Below are positions 42,694 to 51,379 of a DNA stretch of 64,000 nucleotides, piece after piece. The DNA comes from an uncultured Christensenellaceae bacterium (GTDB lineage Bacteria; Bacillota; Clostridia; Christensenellales; Pumilibacteraceae): contig CAJULQ010000004.1 in NCBI GenBank assembly GCA_910587595.1, positions 103,695 through 167,694 on the forward strand. The letters are read 5' to 3'. The notes below the pieces were generated by a model. That model was not told the DNA's origin, made no database searches, and worked only from the letters and a program-made list of their open reading frames with translations. Numbering within the stretch: position 1 is the stretch's first letter; every line of letters begins with the position of its first letter. The position numbers and the translations under genes were made by a program.

Positions 42694-44151
42694 ATGAGAA
42701 AGCTACTGATCGCCGTAGTGGCCGCTGTGCTGATGTGCAGTTGCACGGCATGCGGGGGGGGGACATCTAAAAATACCTACGAAGACGGCAAGCTCGTATT
42801 AAAGGTATGGGCGCCCGACGAATACGCAGGCGCGCAAGTAAAAGCCAAATTCCAAAAATGGATCGACGATCTGAACGCGCGGCCGGAGATGGAAACCATA
42901 GGCGTTAAGCTCAAGTTCCAAGCCGTGCAACAGATGCCGACCACGCTCAACACGTCGGCCATGGCAGGCAACCAACCCGACCTTATCGTGTGGGATCGGT
43001 TCGCCACGCCGTCGAATACCCAAGTATTATATCCGCTCAACGATCTGATTGCGCGGGACGGAATAGATAGCTCGGCGTTTATGGCCGAGGCATATAACGA
43101 ACTCACGGTCTACGACAAAGAGGGCAACGCCGTTCAGTACGGATTGCCCATGAATTTGGACCCGTGGGGCATTTACATTAACACCGATATCGTAAACGAA
43201 TACAACCAAGGCAAAGAGGCTTCCGAACAGATCGACGTAAACGATCTGGGCACTTGGACCAAAGTGTTGGACGCCGCCAAAAAGCTGACCGTGAGAAAGG
43301 GTAGCGAGATCACCCGTTCGGGTCTTAATACGACCAGCGCAGACGGACAGTTTTTCTCGTTCGTTTTTACGGGGGCGGGCGAACTCATTAACACCGACCG
43401 CAACAGCCCCACCTACGGCGACACCGTGCTGGTGTCCGACGTAAGCCAGATACAAACCGATTCCAAAACCAAACGCGTATACGACACGTTGGGCTTTTTC
43501 CAAGAGCTGTATGACGCCAAGGTGTGCAACACGGGGCACGGCGGCGAGGACGCGTTCGGCAACAGTTTGTGCGCCATGACGTACGGTTCCATTTATTTCC
43601 CGCAAAAGATAGCCAACTATCCCGCCAAAAATTACAAAATGTTGCCTTATCCCGCCCGCGATCGCAGCTATGCGGGCAAGACGGCCACGGTGATAAAGCC
43701 CAATGAGCAAGACGCCAACGGCATGTTAAACGGCCAAGCGGGCGGCATGTTGGGCGGTTACGGTTTGGCCATAGGGCAACCCAAAAACAAGGCGCACCGC
43801 AACGCGGCGTGGGAAGAACGCGTGGCCAAAGCTTGGGAAGTGATCAAGCTGTGGACGACCGACGACGAGATCAACCGTTTGTTCTTTACCGCTACCGAGT
43901 CGATCACGGCGCGCGCCGATCTGTTAAGCGACGAATACTACAGCCAAGACGGCATCATGAAAGACATCATTCCGTACTTGGATAATTATAAAATGCGTCC
44001 GTCGGTGGCCGGCTACGAGCAGTTCGAGGCTAACATCTGCCGTTCGGAGATCCAAAAATTGCAAGAGGGCAGCCAAAACGCGCTGACCACGTTGGCGGCC
44101 ATTCGCGACGACGGCAACACGCAGTTGCGGCAAGCGCAAGGCAGAGGCTGA
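42694..44151 (+). CDS. ABC sugar transporter substrate-binding lipoprotein
   Basis: A 485-aa family 1-type extracellular solute-binding lipoprotein. A signal peptide with a Cys-rich lipobox (MCSCTACGGG) leads into LVLKVWAPDEYAG, a typical binding-protein start. NQPDLIVWDRF and YGLPMNLDPWGIYINTDIVN are usual for oligosaccharide-binding proteins. It should capture the products of the mannanases encoded downstream (inference from context). AAGGAGGAG precedes the ATG. It is the first gene of a run of seven on the plus strand under GntR-LacI-type control. Confidence 0.9.
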   Translation: MRKLLIAVVAAVLMCSCTACGGGTSKNTYEDGKLVLKVWAPDEYAGAQVKAKFQKWIDDLNARPEMETIGVKLKFQAVQQMPTTLNTSAMAGNQPDLIVWDRFATPSNTQVLYPLNDLIARDGIDSSAFMAEAYNELTVYDKEGNAVQYGLPMNLDPWGIYINTDIVNEYNQGKEASEQIDVNDLGTWTKVLDAAKKLTVRKGSEITRSGLNTTSADGQFFSFVFTGAGELINTDRNSPTYGDTVLVSDVSQIQTDSKTKRVYDTLGFFQELYDAKVCNTGHGGEDAFGNSLCAMTYGSIYFPQKIANYPAKNYKMLPYPARDRSYAGKTATVIKPNEQDANGMLNGQAGGMLGGYGLAIGQPKNKAHRNAAWEERVAKAWEVIKLWTTDDEINRLFFTATESITARADLLSDEYYSQDGIMKDIIPYLDNYKMRPSVAGYEQFEANICRSEIQKLQEGSQNALTTLAAIRDDGNTQLRQAQGRG

Positions 44152-44152
44152 G

Positions 44153-45055
44153 ATGAGATCGACGCGCTATTTACTGTCGTTTAAGACGCGGCGCAATCTG
44201 ATCGGCTATCTTTTTGTGTTGCCCGCGCTTATATTCTTTGTCGTTTTCGTGCTGTTGCCGTTGGGGCTGTCGGTGTATCTCAGCTTTTTCCGCACCGATA
44301 TGTTCTTTTCGGAAATGGAATTTATCAAGTTTGCCAACTACACGCGCGTGTTTCACGACAAGCTGTATTGGACGAGCGTGCGCAATATCTTGGTGTACAC
44401 GGTTATGGCCGTGCCGCTCAACGTGGCCTTTTCGCTGTTGTTGGCGGCGCTCGTGAACAGCAAGCTAAAGGGCGTTAAGGTGTTTAGGGTGCTGTATTAT
44501 CTGCCCAGCGTAACCAGCGCGGTGGCGGCCAGCACGGTATGGCTGTGGCTTATGAACCCCGGCTACGGACTGCTGAACACCATGCTCGATGCGGTGGGTC
44601 TGCCGTCCGCCACGTGGCTGTCGCATTCGTCGTCGGCGCTGTTTTCGGTCACGTTGGTCACGGTGTGGCAAGGCGTGGGCGCCAACATGGTCATCTTTTT
44701 GGCGGCGCTACAAAACATGCCCGCCCAAGTATACGAGGCGGCGCGCATAGACGGCGCCAACAAGTTCACTATCTTTTTCCGCATGACGCTGCCGCTCATT
44801 GCGCCCACTATGTTTTTTATTCTCACCATGACGCTCATAGGCGCATTCCAACTGTACGACCAAGTATACGTGCTGACAAGCGGCGGGCCCGCCAATTCCA
44901 CCATGACGCCCGTGTACCTTATTTGGCAAAACTCGTTCGGTACCAATGCCGGCCCGCAAGCGGGGTATGCGGCGGCGCAGTCGTTTGTGCTGTTCGTGAT
45001 GATCATGGCGGTAACTATTGTTGTGCGGCGATTAGACCGCGACAACACCAAGTAG
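44153..45055 (+). CDS. ABC sugar transporter permease, MalF/UgpA type
   Basis: A 300-aa inner-membrane permease with six hydrophobic helices (YLFVLPALIFFVVFVLLPLG at the start). The cytoplasmic coupling (EAA) loop is YEAARIDGANKFTIFFRMTLP. It pairs with the next gene to form the membrane channel of a CUT1-family importer. It starts 1 nt after the binding-protein stop. No ATPase gene is in the operon, so a shared MsiK/MsmK-like ATPase elsewhere must energise it. Confidence 0.93.
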   Translation: MRSTRYLLSFKTRRNLIGYLFVLPALIFFVVFVLLPLGLSVYLSFFRTDMFFSEMEFIKFANYTRVFHDKLYWTSVRNILVYTVMAVPLNVAFSLLLAALVNSKLKGVKVFRVLYYLPSVTSAVAASTVWLWLMNPGYGLLNTMLDAVGLPSATWLSHSSSALFSVTLVTVWQGVGANMVIFLAALQNMPAQVYEAARIDGANKFTIFFRMTLPLIAPTMFFILTMTLIGAFQLYDQVYVLTSGGPANSTMTPVYLIWQNSFGTNAGPQAGYAAAQSFVLFVMIMAVTIVVRRLDRDNTK

Positions 45056-45067
45056 GAGGGCGCGAGT

Positions 45068-45988
45068 ATGCAACAAGCAATCGTTTACGATGGGCAAGCC
45101 GCCCGCGACCGCACGCGCCGCATCGTTAAGTCGGTGCTCGGCAAAACGGCGCTGTATTTGGTTATGGCGCTCATTGCGCTGAGCATGGTGTTGCCCTTTT
45201 ACTGGTCGTTCGTAACGTCGGTACGCGCCGAATCGGAAATATTGCGCTTGCCCGTTACGCTGTGGCCGCAAACCTTTACGGCCGCGCACTACCGCTACGT
45301 GTTCGACACCATACCGTTTATGCGCATGTTTCTAAACAGCGTGGCGGTAACGGCCATAGGCATGTTCACCAATCTGTTTTTCGGATCGCTGGCCGCCTAT
45401 GCGTTTTCCAAGATCCGCTTTTCGGGGCACAAAGTCATCTTCAACATTATGCTGATGTCTATGATGATCCCCGGCGTGATCACACTGATCCCCACATTCT
45501 TTGTGTTGTTGCGCTTTCCGTTGGCGGGCGGCAACAATATCTTGGGACAAAACGGTGCGGGCTTTTACGACAGCTTGGCCGCCGTGGTGCTCCCCGGCGC
45601 GATCGGCGTGTACGGCATCTTCTTTATGCGGCAGTTTTTTGCCTCGTTGCCCGACGACTTGGCCGAAAGCGCGCGTTTAGACGGCGCCAACGAATTTTTG
45701 ATCTTCTTTCGTATCTATCTGCCGCTCGTGGTACCGGGACTGATGACGCTGGGTATCTTCACGTTCCAAAGCGGTTGGAACAACTTTATGTGGCCCAATA
45801 TCGTGTTGCAAAGCCCCGATAATCAGTTGCTGACCATGGCGTTCAAGTTTTTCAAAACGCCCACGGAAGTCAACTTCGGGCCGCTCATGGCCATATCGCT
45901 CATGATGGCCGCCCCCGTGCTCGTCTTGTTCGTGCTCATGCAAAAATACTTTATCCAAGGCGTGGCGCTGGGCGGCGTGAAAGACTGA
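45068..45988 (+). CDS. ABC sugar transporter permease, MalG/UgpE type
   Basis: A 306-aa second CUT1 permease with about six helices (YLVMALIALSMVLPFYWSFV). The EAA loop is AESARLDGANEFLIFFRIYL, followed by VPGLMTLGIFTFQSGWNNFM, a motif usual in MalG-type subunits. GGAGG precedes the ATG. It partners with the preceding permease. The downstream gene encodes a surface protein and not an ATPase. Confidence 0.93.
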   Translation: MQQAIVYDGQAARDRTRRIVKSVLGKTALYLVMALIALSMVLPFYWSFVTSVRAESEILRLPVTLWPQTFTAAHYRYVFDTIPFMRMFLNSVAVTAIGMFTNLFFGSLAAYAFSKIRFSGHKVIFNIMLMSMMIPGVITLIPTFFVLLRFPLAGGNNILGQNGAGFYDSLAAVVLPGAIGVYGIFFMRQFFASLPDDLAESARLDGANEFLIFFRIYLPLVVPGLMTLGIFTFQSGWNNFMWPNIVLQSPDNQLLTMAFKFFKTPTEVNFGPLMAISLMMAAPVLVLFVLMQKYFIQGVALGGVKD

Positions 45989-46062
45989 GCGACAAAATGC
46001 CGTAGCTGTTACCCCATAGTAAAAAGCTATAAAAAAATAAAAAACAAAAAAATTTGTAAACC

Positions 46063-48813
46063 GTGAGGAGGAAAATCATGAAAAAGAAAAATGTTGTAGG
46101 CGTTGCATTGGCGCTGACCATGGCGGCGGGCGTGACCGTGCCCGCTTTGGGGAACGTGCGCGCGTCGGCGGACGACATAACGCCGCTGTATCGCATCATG
46201 CGCGAACACAGCGCCGAAACGTTGCGCGCGCAAGCACGTGCGGGCGAATACGAGTTGGATTTCGAGGGCAGCGCGGTAAACCCCGGCGGCTATACGAACG
46301 CCGAGATCAAAGCGGCGGTGGCGGCCAAGATCAAAGAGATCAACGACAGTATCGACGCATTGGGCGACAAAACGCTCGCAGACGCGTACGCGGCGGGAGA
46401 GATCTTGCTGTATTCCACCATAGAGGGATCGAACGGCAAGATCACGGCGGATAACCGCCGATCGGGCTGGAAGGTGTGGGAAGGCGCCGCCATGGCCGAT
46501 ATAAAACAAGTGAACGACGGCAAAGATTGGGACGGACACACGTCGTTTATTACCTTTAACGGCAAAACGGGCAAGGCGCATATTGTGGGCGGTCGTTTTG
46601 CAGACGCATACACAAGCAATCAAAAATTGAATTCGCCGCTCGGCGATAAAGTGCGCGTTAAAGTGAGCGACGGCTATATCGAATACCAAAACTTTTCGGG
46701 CGGTTATATGAAGTCGGTAAACGGCGCCAACTGCACGATCGTCACCAAAAAGAACGTGCAGTCTATCGCACAAGACGGAGCGGTCACCGAGGTGGATGCC
46801 GACGCATGCAGCGGCGGTTATTTGGGCGCCGCGCCGCAGAGCATTTTGGACAAAGCGGGCGTGGAAAGTAAAGATTTTGCCGAGCTGTTCGAAAATGCGT
46901 ATAAAGCGTATGCCGCGGCCGGTTTCAACGTGGGCTATCCGTTCGGCGCAGTGACCACCAAATACGGCATGACGTCGCAGGACTTCCGTTTGGGCGATTC
47001 GGTCGCAAGTCCTTGGGGCGGCGATCGGTCGCAATGGGCGTATTTGGCGTATAACTACGAGGAACAAAAAGTCTATCTCGTAAAAGACGAATTTATGTAC
47101 GTGTTCGAAAACGGCGGCAACATGCAAGACACGGCCAAACAGTTGGGCGATCCCGCCGGCGACGTGTTCGAAGTGAACGGCAACCGTTACCAAAACTTCT
47201 CTAAAGGGTATATGATGGCGAACGGCACCGCGCCTAAAAACGCCAACGTGGCCAAGGTGGTTGCGGGCAAGCAGATGACGGCGGAAGGCAACGAAGTGAA
47301 TATAGACGCGTCGTTGCGCGTAGGTAAACTCGGCCCGTCGGCCAAAGCCAATCTGCCCGAAAACATGACCGAGGCGGAGTTGTCGGCGGCGTTCGTTGCG
47401 CTTTACAACAGCGACATCGCTTTGGGCGAGGGGTTGCAAGCGGCCGACCTCGTGGAATACGCGAACGGCGTGTTGTTGCAAGCCTACACCGACGACGGCG
47501 GCAAAGTGCATGCGGCCATGATGAATCCCCAAACCAAAACGGTGTATTATATCCGCCCCGCGGCGTATGAGAAATACAAGGCGGGCACCGATATCGGCAA
47601 GCCCATAAAAGCGGCCTACGAAGTGGCGTCTACCGCCAAAGCCAAGGTGTATGCCTATGCGTTCAGCAACGGCTATATCAAGCTTACCGAGCGCACCGAA
47701 ACGGATTTCGACGACGGCGGCAACGTGATCACCGTGGTGAACGAGTCGGCCGTGGCCACCATCGGGTCGGTGTATAACGAGCAGAGCAACTTTTTCGAAA
47801 CGCGCAGCTATGCCGACGATATCTCGGCGGATATCGTGTCCGACGCCGTGGTAACGCAAAGCGAAACGCCTTCTAAAGACGCGATCTGGAGCAAGCTCAA
47901 CACGCCCGCCGACAAAGCGACGATCGCGCAAGCGTTCCGCGATGCGTATGTAGACGCGTTCGAAAAAGGCTTTTCGGCGGGCACGCCGTCGGACGAGGCC
48001 ATTATTTGGTGGTTCGACGCGCAAAGCGGCGTTATCAAGCTCACGCTCAAGGGCGGCAACGGCAATGCCAACTTCTGGGGCGATCAAACGCTCATGACGT
48101 ATAATCCCGCCGACGGCAAGGCATATATCACCACGGGTACGATCGCCAATCACTACGCATCGGACGGCGCCAACGGCAACGGCTGGGCGCTGGGCGACAT
48201 GATGCTGAACACCGTAACGGGCGACATCATTCAAAACTTTGTTATGATCGATCCCGACACGAGCAAATACCCCGAAGGCGGCCGCTACGTGTATATCAAG
48301 TACGACGGCGCCAAAAAGACCACCAGCAAAAATCCGGGCAGTTTCGATTTTGCCGAGGGCAATTGGGTGCCGTATATCACGCAGTTCGGCGGGTCTATTT
48401 CGGCCAAACCCGTAACGGTAGGCGAAAGCTACAAAAAGGGCGAGTCCGTAAGCATCGACTTTTCGCAGTTTGTGGAAAACAAAGACGGCTACGTCGTTTC
48501 GTATACGCTTACCTCTTCGGGCGGCGCGCTGAGCGACGCCGGGCTCTTCACGCTCACGCCCGATGCGGCGGGCACGGTTACCGTAACGGTAGAGGCGCGC
48601 AGTGCGTTCGATAAGTTCACGCTCACGGCGGTGCTCAATGTGACCGAGGACGGAACGCCTACGCCCGAACCGCAACCCGACGAGGAAAAGCCCAAAAAGA
48701 AAGGGTGCGGCTCGGCTATGGGCGCGGTAGGCAGTGCGGGCGCGGGCGTCGTGTTGTTGGGCGCGGGCGCGGCGCTGTTGGCGCGTAAGAAAAAACAAGA
48801 AAATATAGACTGA
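46063..48813 (+). CDS. Large secreted surface protein with LGFP-like repeats and a GCGS-type C-terminal anchor
   Basis: A 916-aa protein. Signal peptide MKKKNVVGVALALTMAAGVT with cleavage likely after VRASA. The body has several degenerate modules resembling LGFP wall-binding repeats (LGDPAGDVFEVNGNRYQNFS; SDGYIEYQNFSGGYMKS). Residues ~780-865 look like an Ig/cadherin-like beta domain (ESVSIDFSQFVENKDGY; GTVTVTVEARSAFDK). After a Pro/Glu-rich linker it ends with KKKGCGSAMG, a glycine/alanine-rich hydrophobic helix and RKKKQENID. Probably an adhesin or glycan-binding protein presented on the surface; a role in holding mannan is inferred from its place in the operon. Confidence 0.82.
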   Translation: MRRKIMKKKNVVGVALALTMAAGVTVPALGNVRASADDITPLYRIMREHSAETLRAQARAGEYELDFEGSAVNPGGYTNAEIKAAVAAKIKEINDSIDALGDKTLADAYAAGEILLYSTIEGSNGKITADNRRSGWKVWEGAAMADIKQVNDGKDWDGHTSFITFNGKTGKAHIVGGRFADAYTSNQKLNSPLGDKVRVKVSDGYIEYQNFSGGYMKSVNGANCTIVTKKNVQSIAQDGAVTEVDADACSGGYLGAAPQSILDKAGVESKDFAELFENAYKAYAAAGFNVGYPFGAVTTKYGMTSQDFRLGDSVASPWGGDRSQWAYLAYNYEEQKVYLVKDEFMYVFENGGNMQDTAKQLGDPAGDVFEVNGNRYQNFSKGYMMANGTAPKNANVAKVVAGKQMTAEGNEVNIDASLRVGKLGPSAKANLPENMTEAELSAAFVALYNSDIALGEGLQAADLVEYANGVLLQAYTDDGGKVHAAMMNPQTKTVYYIRPAAYEKYKAGTDIGKPIKAAYEVASTAKAKVYAYAFSNGYIKLTERTETDFDDGGNVITVVNESAVATIGSVYNEQSNFFETRSYADDISADIVSDAVVTQSETPSKDAIWSKLNTPADKATIAQAFRDAYVDAFEKGFSAGTPSDEAIIWWFDAQSGVIKLTLKGGNGNANFWGDQTLMTYNPADGKAYITTGTIANHYASDGANGNGWALGDMMLNTVTGDIIQNFVMIDPDTSKYPEGGRYVYIKYDGAKKTTSKNPGSFDFAEGNWVPYITQFGGSISAKPVTVGESYKKGESVSIDFSQFVENKDGYVVSYTLTSSGGALSDAGLFTLTPDAAGTVTVTVEARSAFDKFTLTAVLNVTEDGTPTPEPQPDEEKPKKKGCGSAMGAVGSAGAGVVLLGAGAALLARKKKQENID

Positions 48814-48822
48814 TAGGCGGTG

Positions 48823-48862
48823 CGTTTCCGCGCGCTCACGGAGGGCGCGCGGGGGCGAAACG
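48823..48862 (+). other. Strong intercistronic hairpin
   Basis: CGTTTCCGCGCGC (48823-48835) pairs with GCGCGCG (48845-48851) and GAAACG (48857-48862) across a short bulge. No T-tract follows, so it is more likely a transcript-stabilising or attenuating structure than a terminator. It lies between the surface-protein and GH125 genes. Confidence 0.6.
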
Positions 48863-48875
48863 TAAGGTGCGATCT

Positions 48876-50156
48876 ATGGAAAAATCAGCTTATAAGATCA
48901 TGCGCGATCGGGTGGCGGCGTATGCCGATACCATTGCCGACGAGCGCATACGCAAAATGTATCTCACTTGTTTTTATTCTTCGTTAGACACGGCGGCCGA
49001 GGTGTTAGACGACGGCACCACGTTCATGCTCACGGGCGATATTCCCGCCATGTGGCTGCGCGATTCTTCGGTGCAAGTGATGGGGTATTTGCCGCACGCG
49101 CGCGCCGACGAGGGCGTGGCGCGGCTCATACGCGGCTTGTTAAAACGGCAGTTTGCCTACATTGCCATGGACCCGTACGCCAACGCCTTTAACAAAGAAC
49201 CCAACAACCACGGGCACAAAGACGACGTGACCGACTTCGACAGCCCTTATATATGGGAACGAAAATACGAAATAGATTCTCTGTGCTATCCGCTGTGGCT
49301 GGCGCAAAAGTATGCCCGAACGACAAACGACTACAGCGTGTTCGATAAAGAGTTTGCCGTGGCGTACGGCCGCATTTTGGACACGTTCGTCACCGAGCAA
49401 CACCACGACACGCAATCGTCGTATGTGCACAGCCGCCCCAAATACCCGCAGTTTCCCTCGCTGGAAAACGGCGGCAAGGGCAAACCCGTGGGGTATACGG
49501 GGTTGACGTGGAACGGCTACCGTCCGAGCGACGACGTTTGCACCTACGGCTATCTCATTCCGTCCAACATGTTCGCCGTGGTGGTGTTGGAATGGATACT
49601 GGCCAATGCCGAGCGCACGGGCACGCAACACGAAACGGCGCGCGCCGCGAAGCTTGTTTCGGACATTCGCGAGGGGCTGAGTAAATACGCAACCGTAACG
49701 CACCCCGTGTACGGCAAGGTGTACGCCTACGAGGTGGACGGCCTCGGCGGCGTGAACATGATGGACGACGCCAACGTGCCCAGCCTATTAAGCTTGCCCT
49801 ATCTCGGCTGGTGCGCGGCGGACGACCCCGTGTATAAAAACACGCGCCGCTTTTTGCTGAGCGAGGAAAACCCCTATTACTACCGCGGCACGGCGGGCGA
49901 GGGCATTGGCAGTCCGCACACGCCCGAGGGATATATTTGGCACATCGGCGTGATCATGCAACTACTCACAAGCACCGACGCGACCGAGCGAAAACGTTGC
50001 TTTGAAATTTTGTTGAACACCGACGCGGGCTGCGGCGTTATGCACGAGGGATTCGATTGCAACGTCCCCGCTCGCTTTACGCGCGAATGGTTTTGCTGGG
50101 CAAACACGCTGTTTGCCATGGCCGTCGAGCACTTGCACGACAAAGGAGAGTTATGA
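48876..50156 (+). CDS. Glycoside hydrolase family 125 exo-alpha-1,6-mannosidase
   Basis: A 426-aa metal-independent inverting exo-alpha-mannosidase. GH125 hallmarks are TGDIPAMWLRDSSVQVMGYL, PYANAFNKEPNNHGHKDD, WERKYEIDSLCYPLWLA, YRPSDDVCTYGYLIPSNMFA and GEGIGSPHTPEGYIWHIG. There is no signal peptide, so it acts in the cytoplasm on imported alpha-1,6-manno-oligosaccharides. ATG 48876 has AAGG at 8 nt; GTG 48867 is in frame but overlaps that site. The stop overlaps the next gene's start (ATGA). Confidence 0.93.
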   Translation: MEKSAYKIMRDRVAAYADTIADERIRKMYLTCFYSSLDTAAEVLDDGTTFMLTGDIPAMWLRDSSVQVMGYLPHARADEGVARLIRGLLKRQFAYIAMDPYANAFNKEPNNHGHKDDVTDFDSPYIWERKYEIDSLCYPLWLAQKYARTTNDYSVFDKEFAVAYGRILDTFVTEQHHDTQSSYVHSRPKYPQFPSLENGGKGKPVGYTGLTWNGYRPSDDVCTYGYLIPSNMFAVVVLEWILANAERTGTQHETARAAKLVSDIREGLSKYATVTHPVYGKVYAYEVDGLGGVNMMDDANVPSLLSLPYLGWCAADDPVYKNTRRFLLSEENPYYYRGTAGEGIGSPHTPEGYIWHIGVIMQLLTSTDATERKRCFEILLNTDAGCGVMHEGFDCNVPARFTREWFCWANTLFAMAVEHLHDKGEL

Positions 50157-51373
50157 AAAAACGTTGCGCGGCGCTGTGCATGGCGATACTGCTGTTGGCG
50201 GGGTTGCTGTGCGGTTGCCGCAAGGATGCGTATAAGGGTATGAACGTAACGGCCGAGAAGTATGCGCGCATCAGCGTGGAGCTAAACCGAGAAGTGAAAA
50301 ACAAATATTGGGTAGACGACACGCTGTTCGCCTTCCACTACTATCCCAACTATAACGAGGAGGCAACGGGCACGCTCGATACCGCGTTTGCTTGGCCGTA
50401 TACCGAGCTGGTGGCGTCTAATTGGCGCATTGCCACGCTCAACGGCGCTTTGAAAAAACAGATAACGCCGTTTTACAAAAAGACGCTCGAAGGGTTCGAG
50501 TATTACCGCGCCATGCGCAAAGACTATCACACCTATTGCGCCACGCGGGCAAGCGAAACGGGCATGGCGGGCGGCGACACCTACTACGACGACAACATTT
50601 GGATCAGCCGCGAATTTTTGAACGCCTACGAGATGTTGGGCGACCAAAACTATTTGGCGTATTCGGTGGCCGTGGCGCAGTATGTGTGGAGCGGCTGGGC
50701 AGACGACGCATTGGGCGGCATTTATTGGTGCGAGCAAAAAAAGAACTCGCGCAATACGTGTTCGAATGCGCCGGCGGCGTTGCTGTTCGCGCGGCTGTAT
50801 CACACCACGGGCGACGCGGTGTGGTTGGAGCGCGCGCAAAAAGTGTACGCGTGGACGTATAAGACGTTGCGCGACCCGTCCGATAACGTGTATTGGGACA
50901 ACATCAGCAACGAAGGCAAGATCAACACGTGGAAATTCACTTATAACACGGGCAGTATGATCGGCGCGGCCGTCAAGCTGTATGAGTTAACCCACGAGGA
51001 GGCCTATTTAGAGCAAGCCAAGGCAAGCGCTTTGGGCGCGCACGAGCATTGGTTCAAGCAACAAGAGGGCAAAGACTATCGCGTGATCACGTCGGATAAT
51101 CCGTGGTTCAACGTTTTATTGTTAGACGCGTGGGTGGAGTTGTACCCCTACGACAAAGAGGGCACGATGCCGTATATTGCCGACTACGAGGCCAACCTAA
51201 ACCATGCCTATAGCATGCGCGCAGACGGCCTTATGCCCGCCGATTGGGCGAACGGCTGGAAACAGCAAGACGGCGCGGCGGTGCTCGAAAAGGTCAACGT
51301 GCTGGATATGGCGGCCAACGCCGAAAACATGGGAACGTTGGCGTACTTTTATCAATACGTAAAAGGAGAATAA
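50153..51373 (+). CDS. Glycoside hydrolase family 76 endo-alpha-1,6-mannanase, lipoprotein
   Basis: A 406-aa secreted enzyme. Lipoprotein signal peptide with Cys22 the probable lipidation site (LLAGLLCGCRKD). The (alpha/alpha)6 GH76 domain carries the catalytic Asp pair in TYYDDNIWISREFLNAYE (Asp146/147) and the family blocks WPYTELVASNW and YNTGSMIGAAVKLYELT. It should cut the alpha-1,6-mannan backbone at the cell surface. It is translationally coupled to the GH125 gene (4-nt overlap). A second, larger GH76 gene follows after 6 nt. Confidence 0.92.
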   Translation: MKKRCAALCMAILLLAGLLCGCRKDAYKGMNVTAEKYARISVELNREVKNKYWVDDTLFAFHYYPNYNEEATGTLDTAFAWPYTELVASNWRIATLNGALKKQITPFYKKTLEGFEYYRAMRKDYHTYCATRASETGMAGGDTYYDDNIWISREFLNAYEMLGDQNYLAYSVAVAQYVWSGWADDALGGIYWCEQKKNSRNTCSNAPAALLFARLYHTTGDAVWLERAQKVYAWTYKTLRDPSDNVYWDNISNEGKINTWKFTYNTGSMIGAAVKLYELTHEEAYLEQAKASALGAHEHWFKQQEGKDYRVITSDNPWFNVLLLDAWVELYPYDKEGTMPYIADYEANLNHAYSMRADGLMPADWANGWKQQDGAAVLEKVNVLDMAANAENMGTLAYFYQYVKGE

Positions 51374-51379
51374 GGATAT

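Noticed and set aside
46027..48798. A 923-codon minus-strand frame opposite the surface-protein gene
   Set aside because: The composition is that of a frame shadow (Arg/His/Ala-rich), while the plus strand has a signal peptide, repeats and a membrane anchor.
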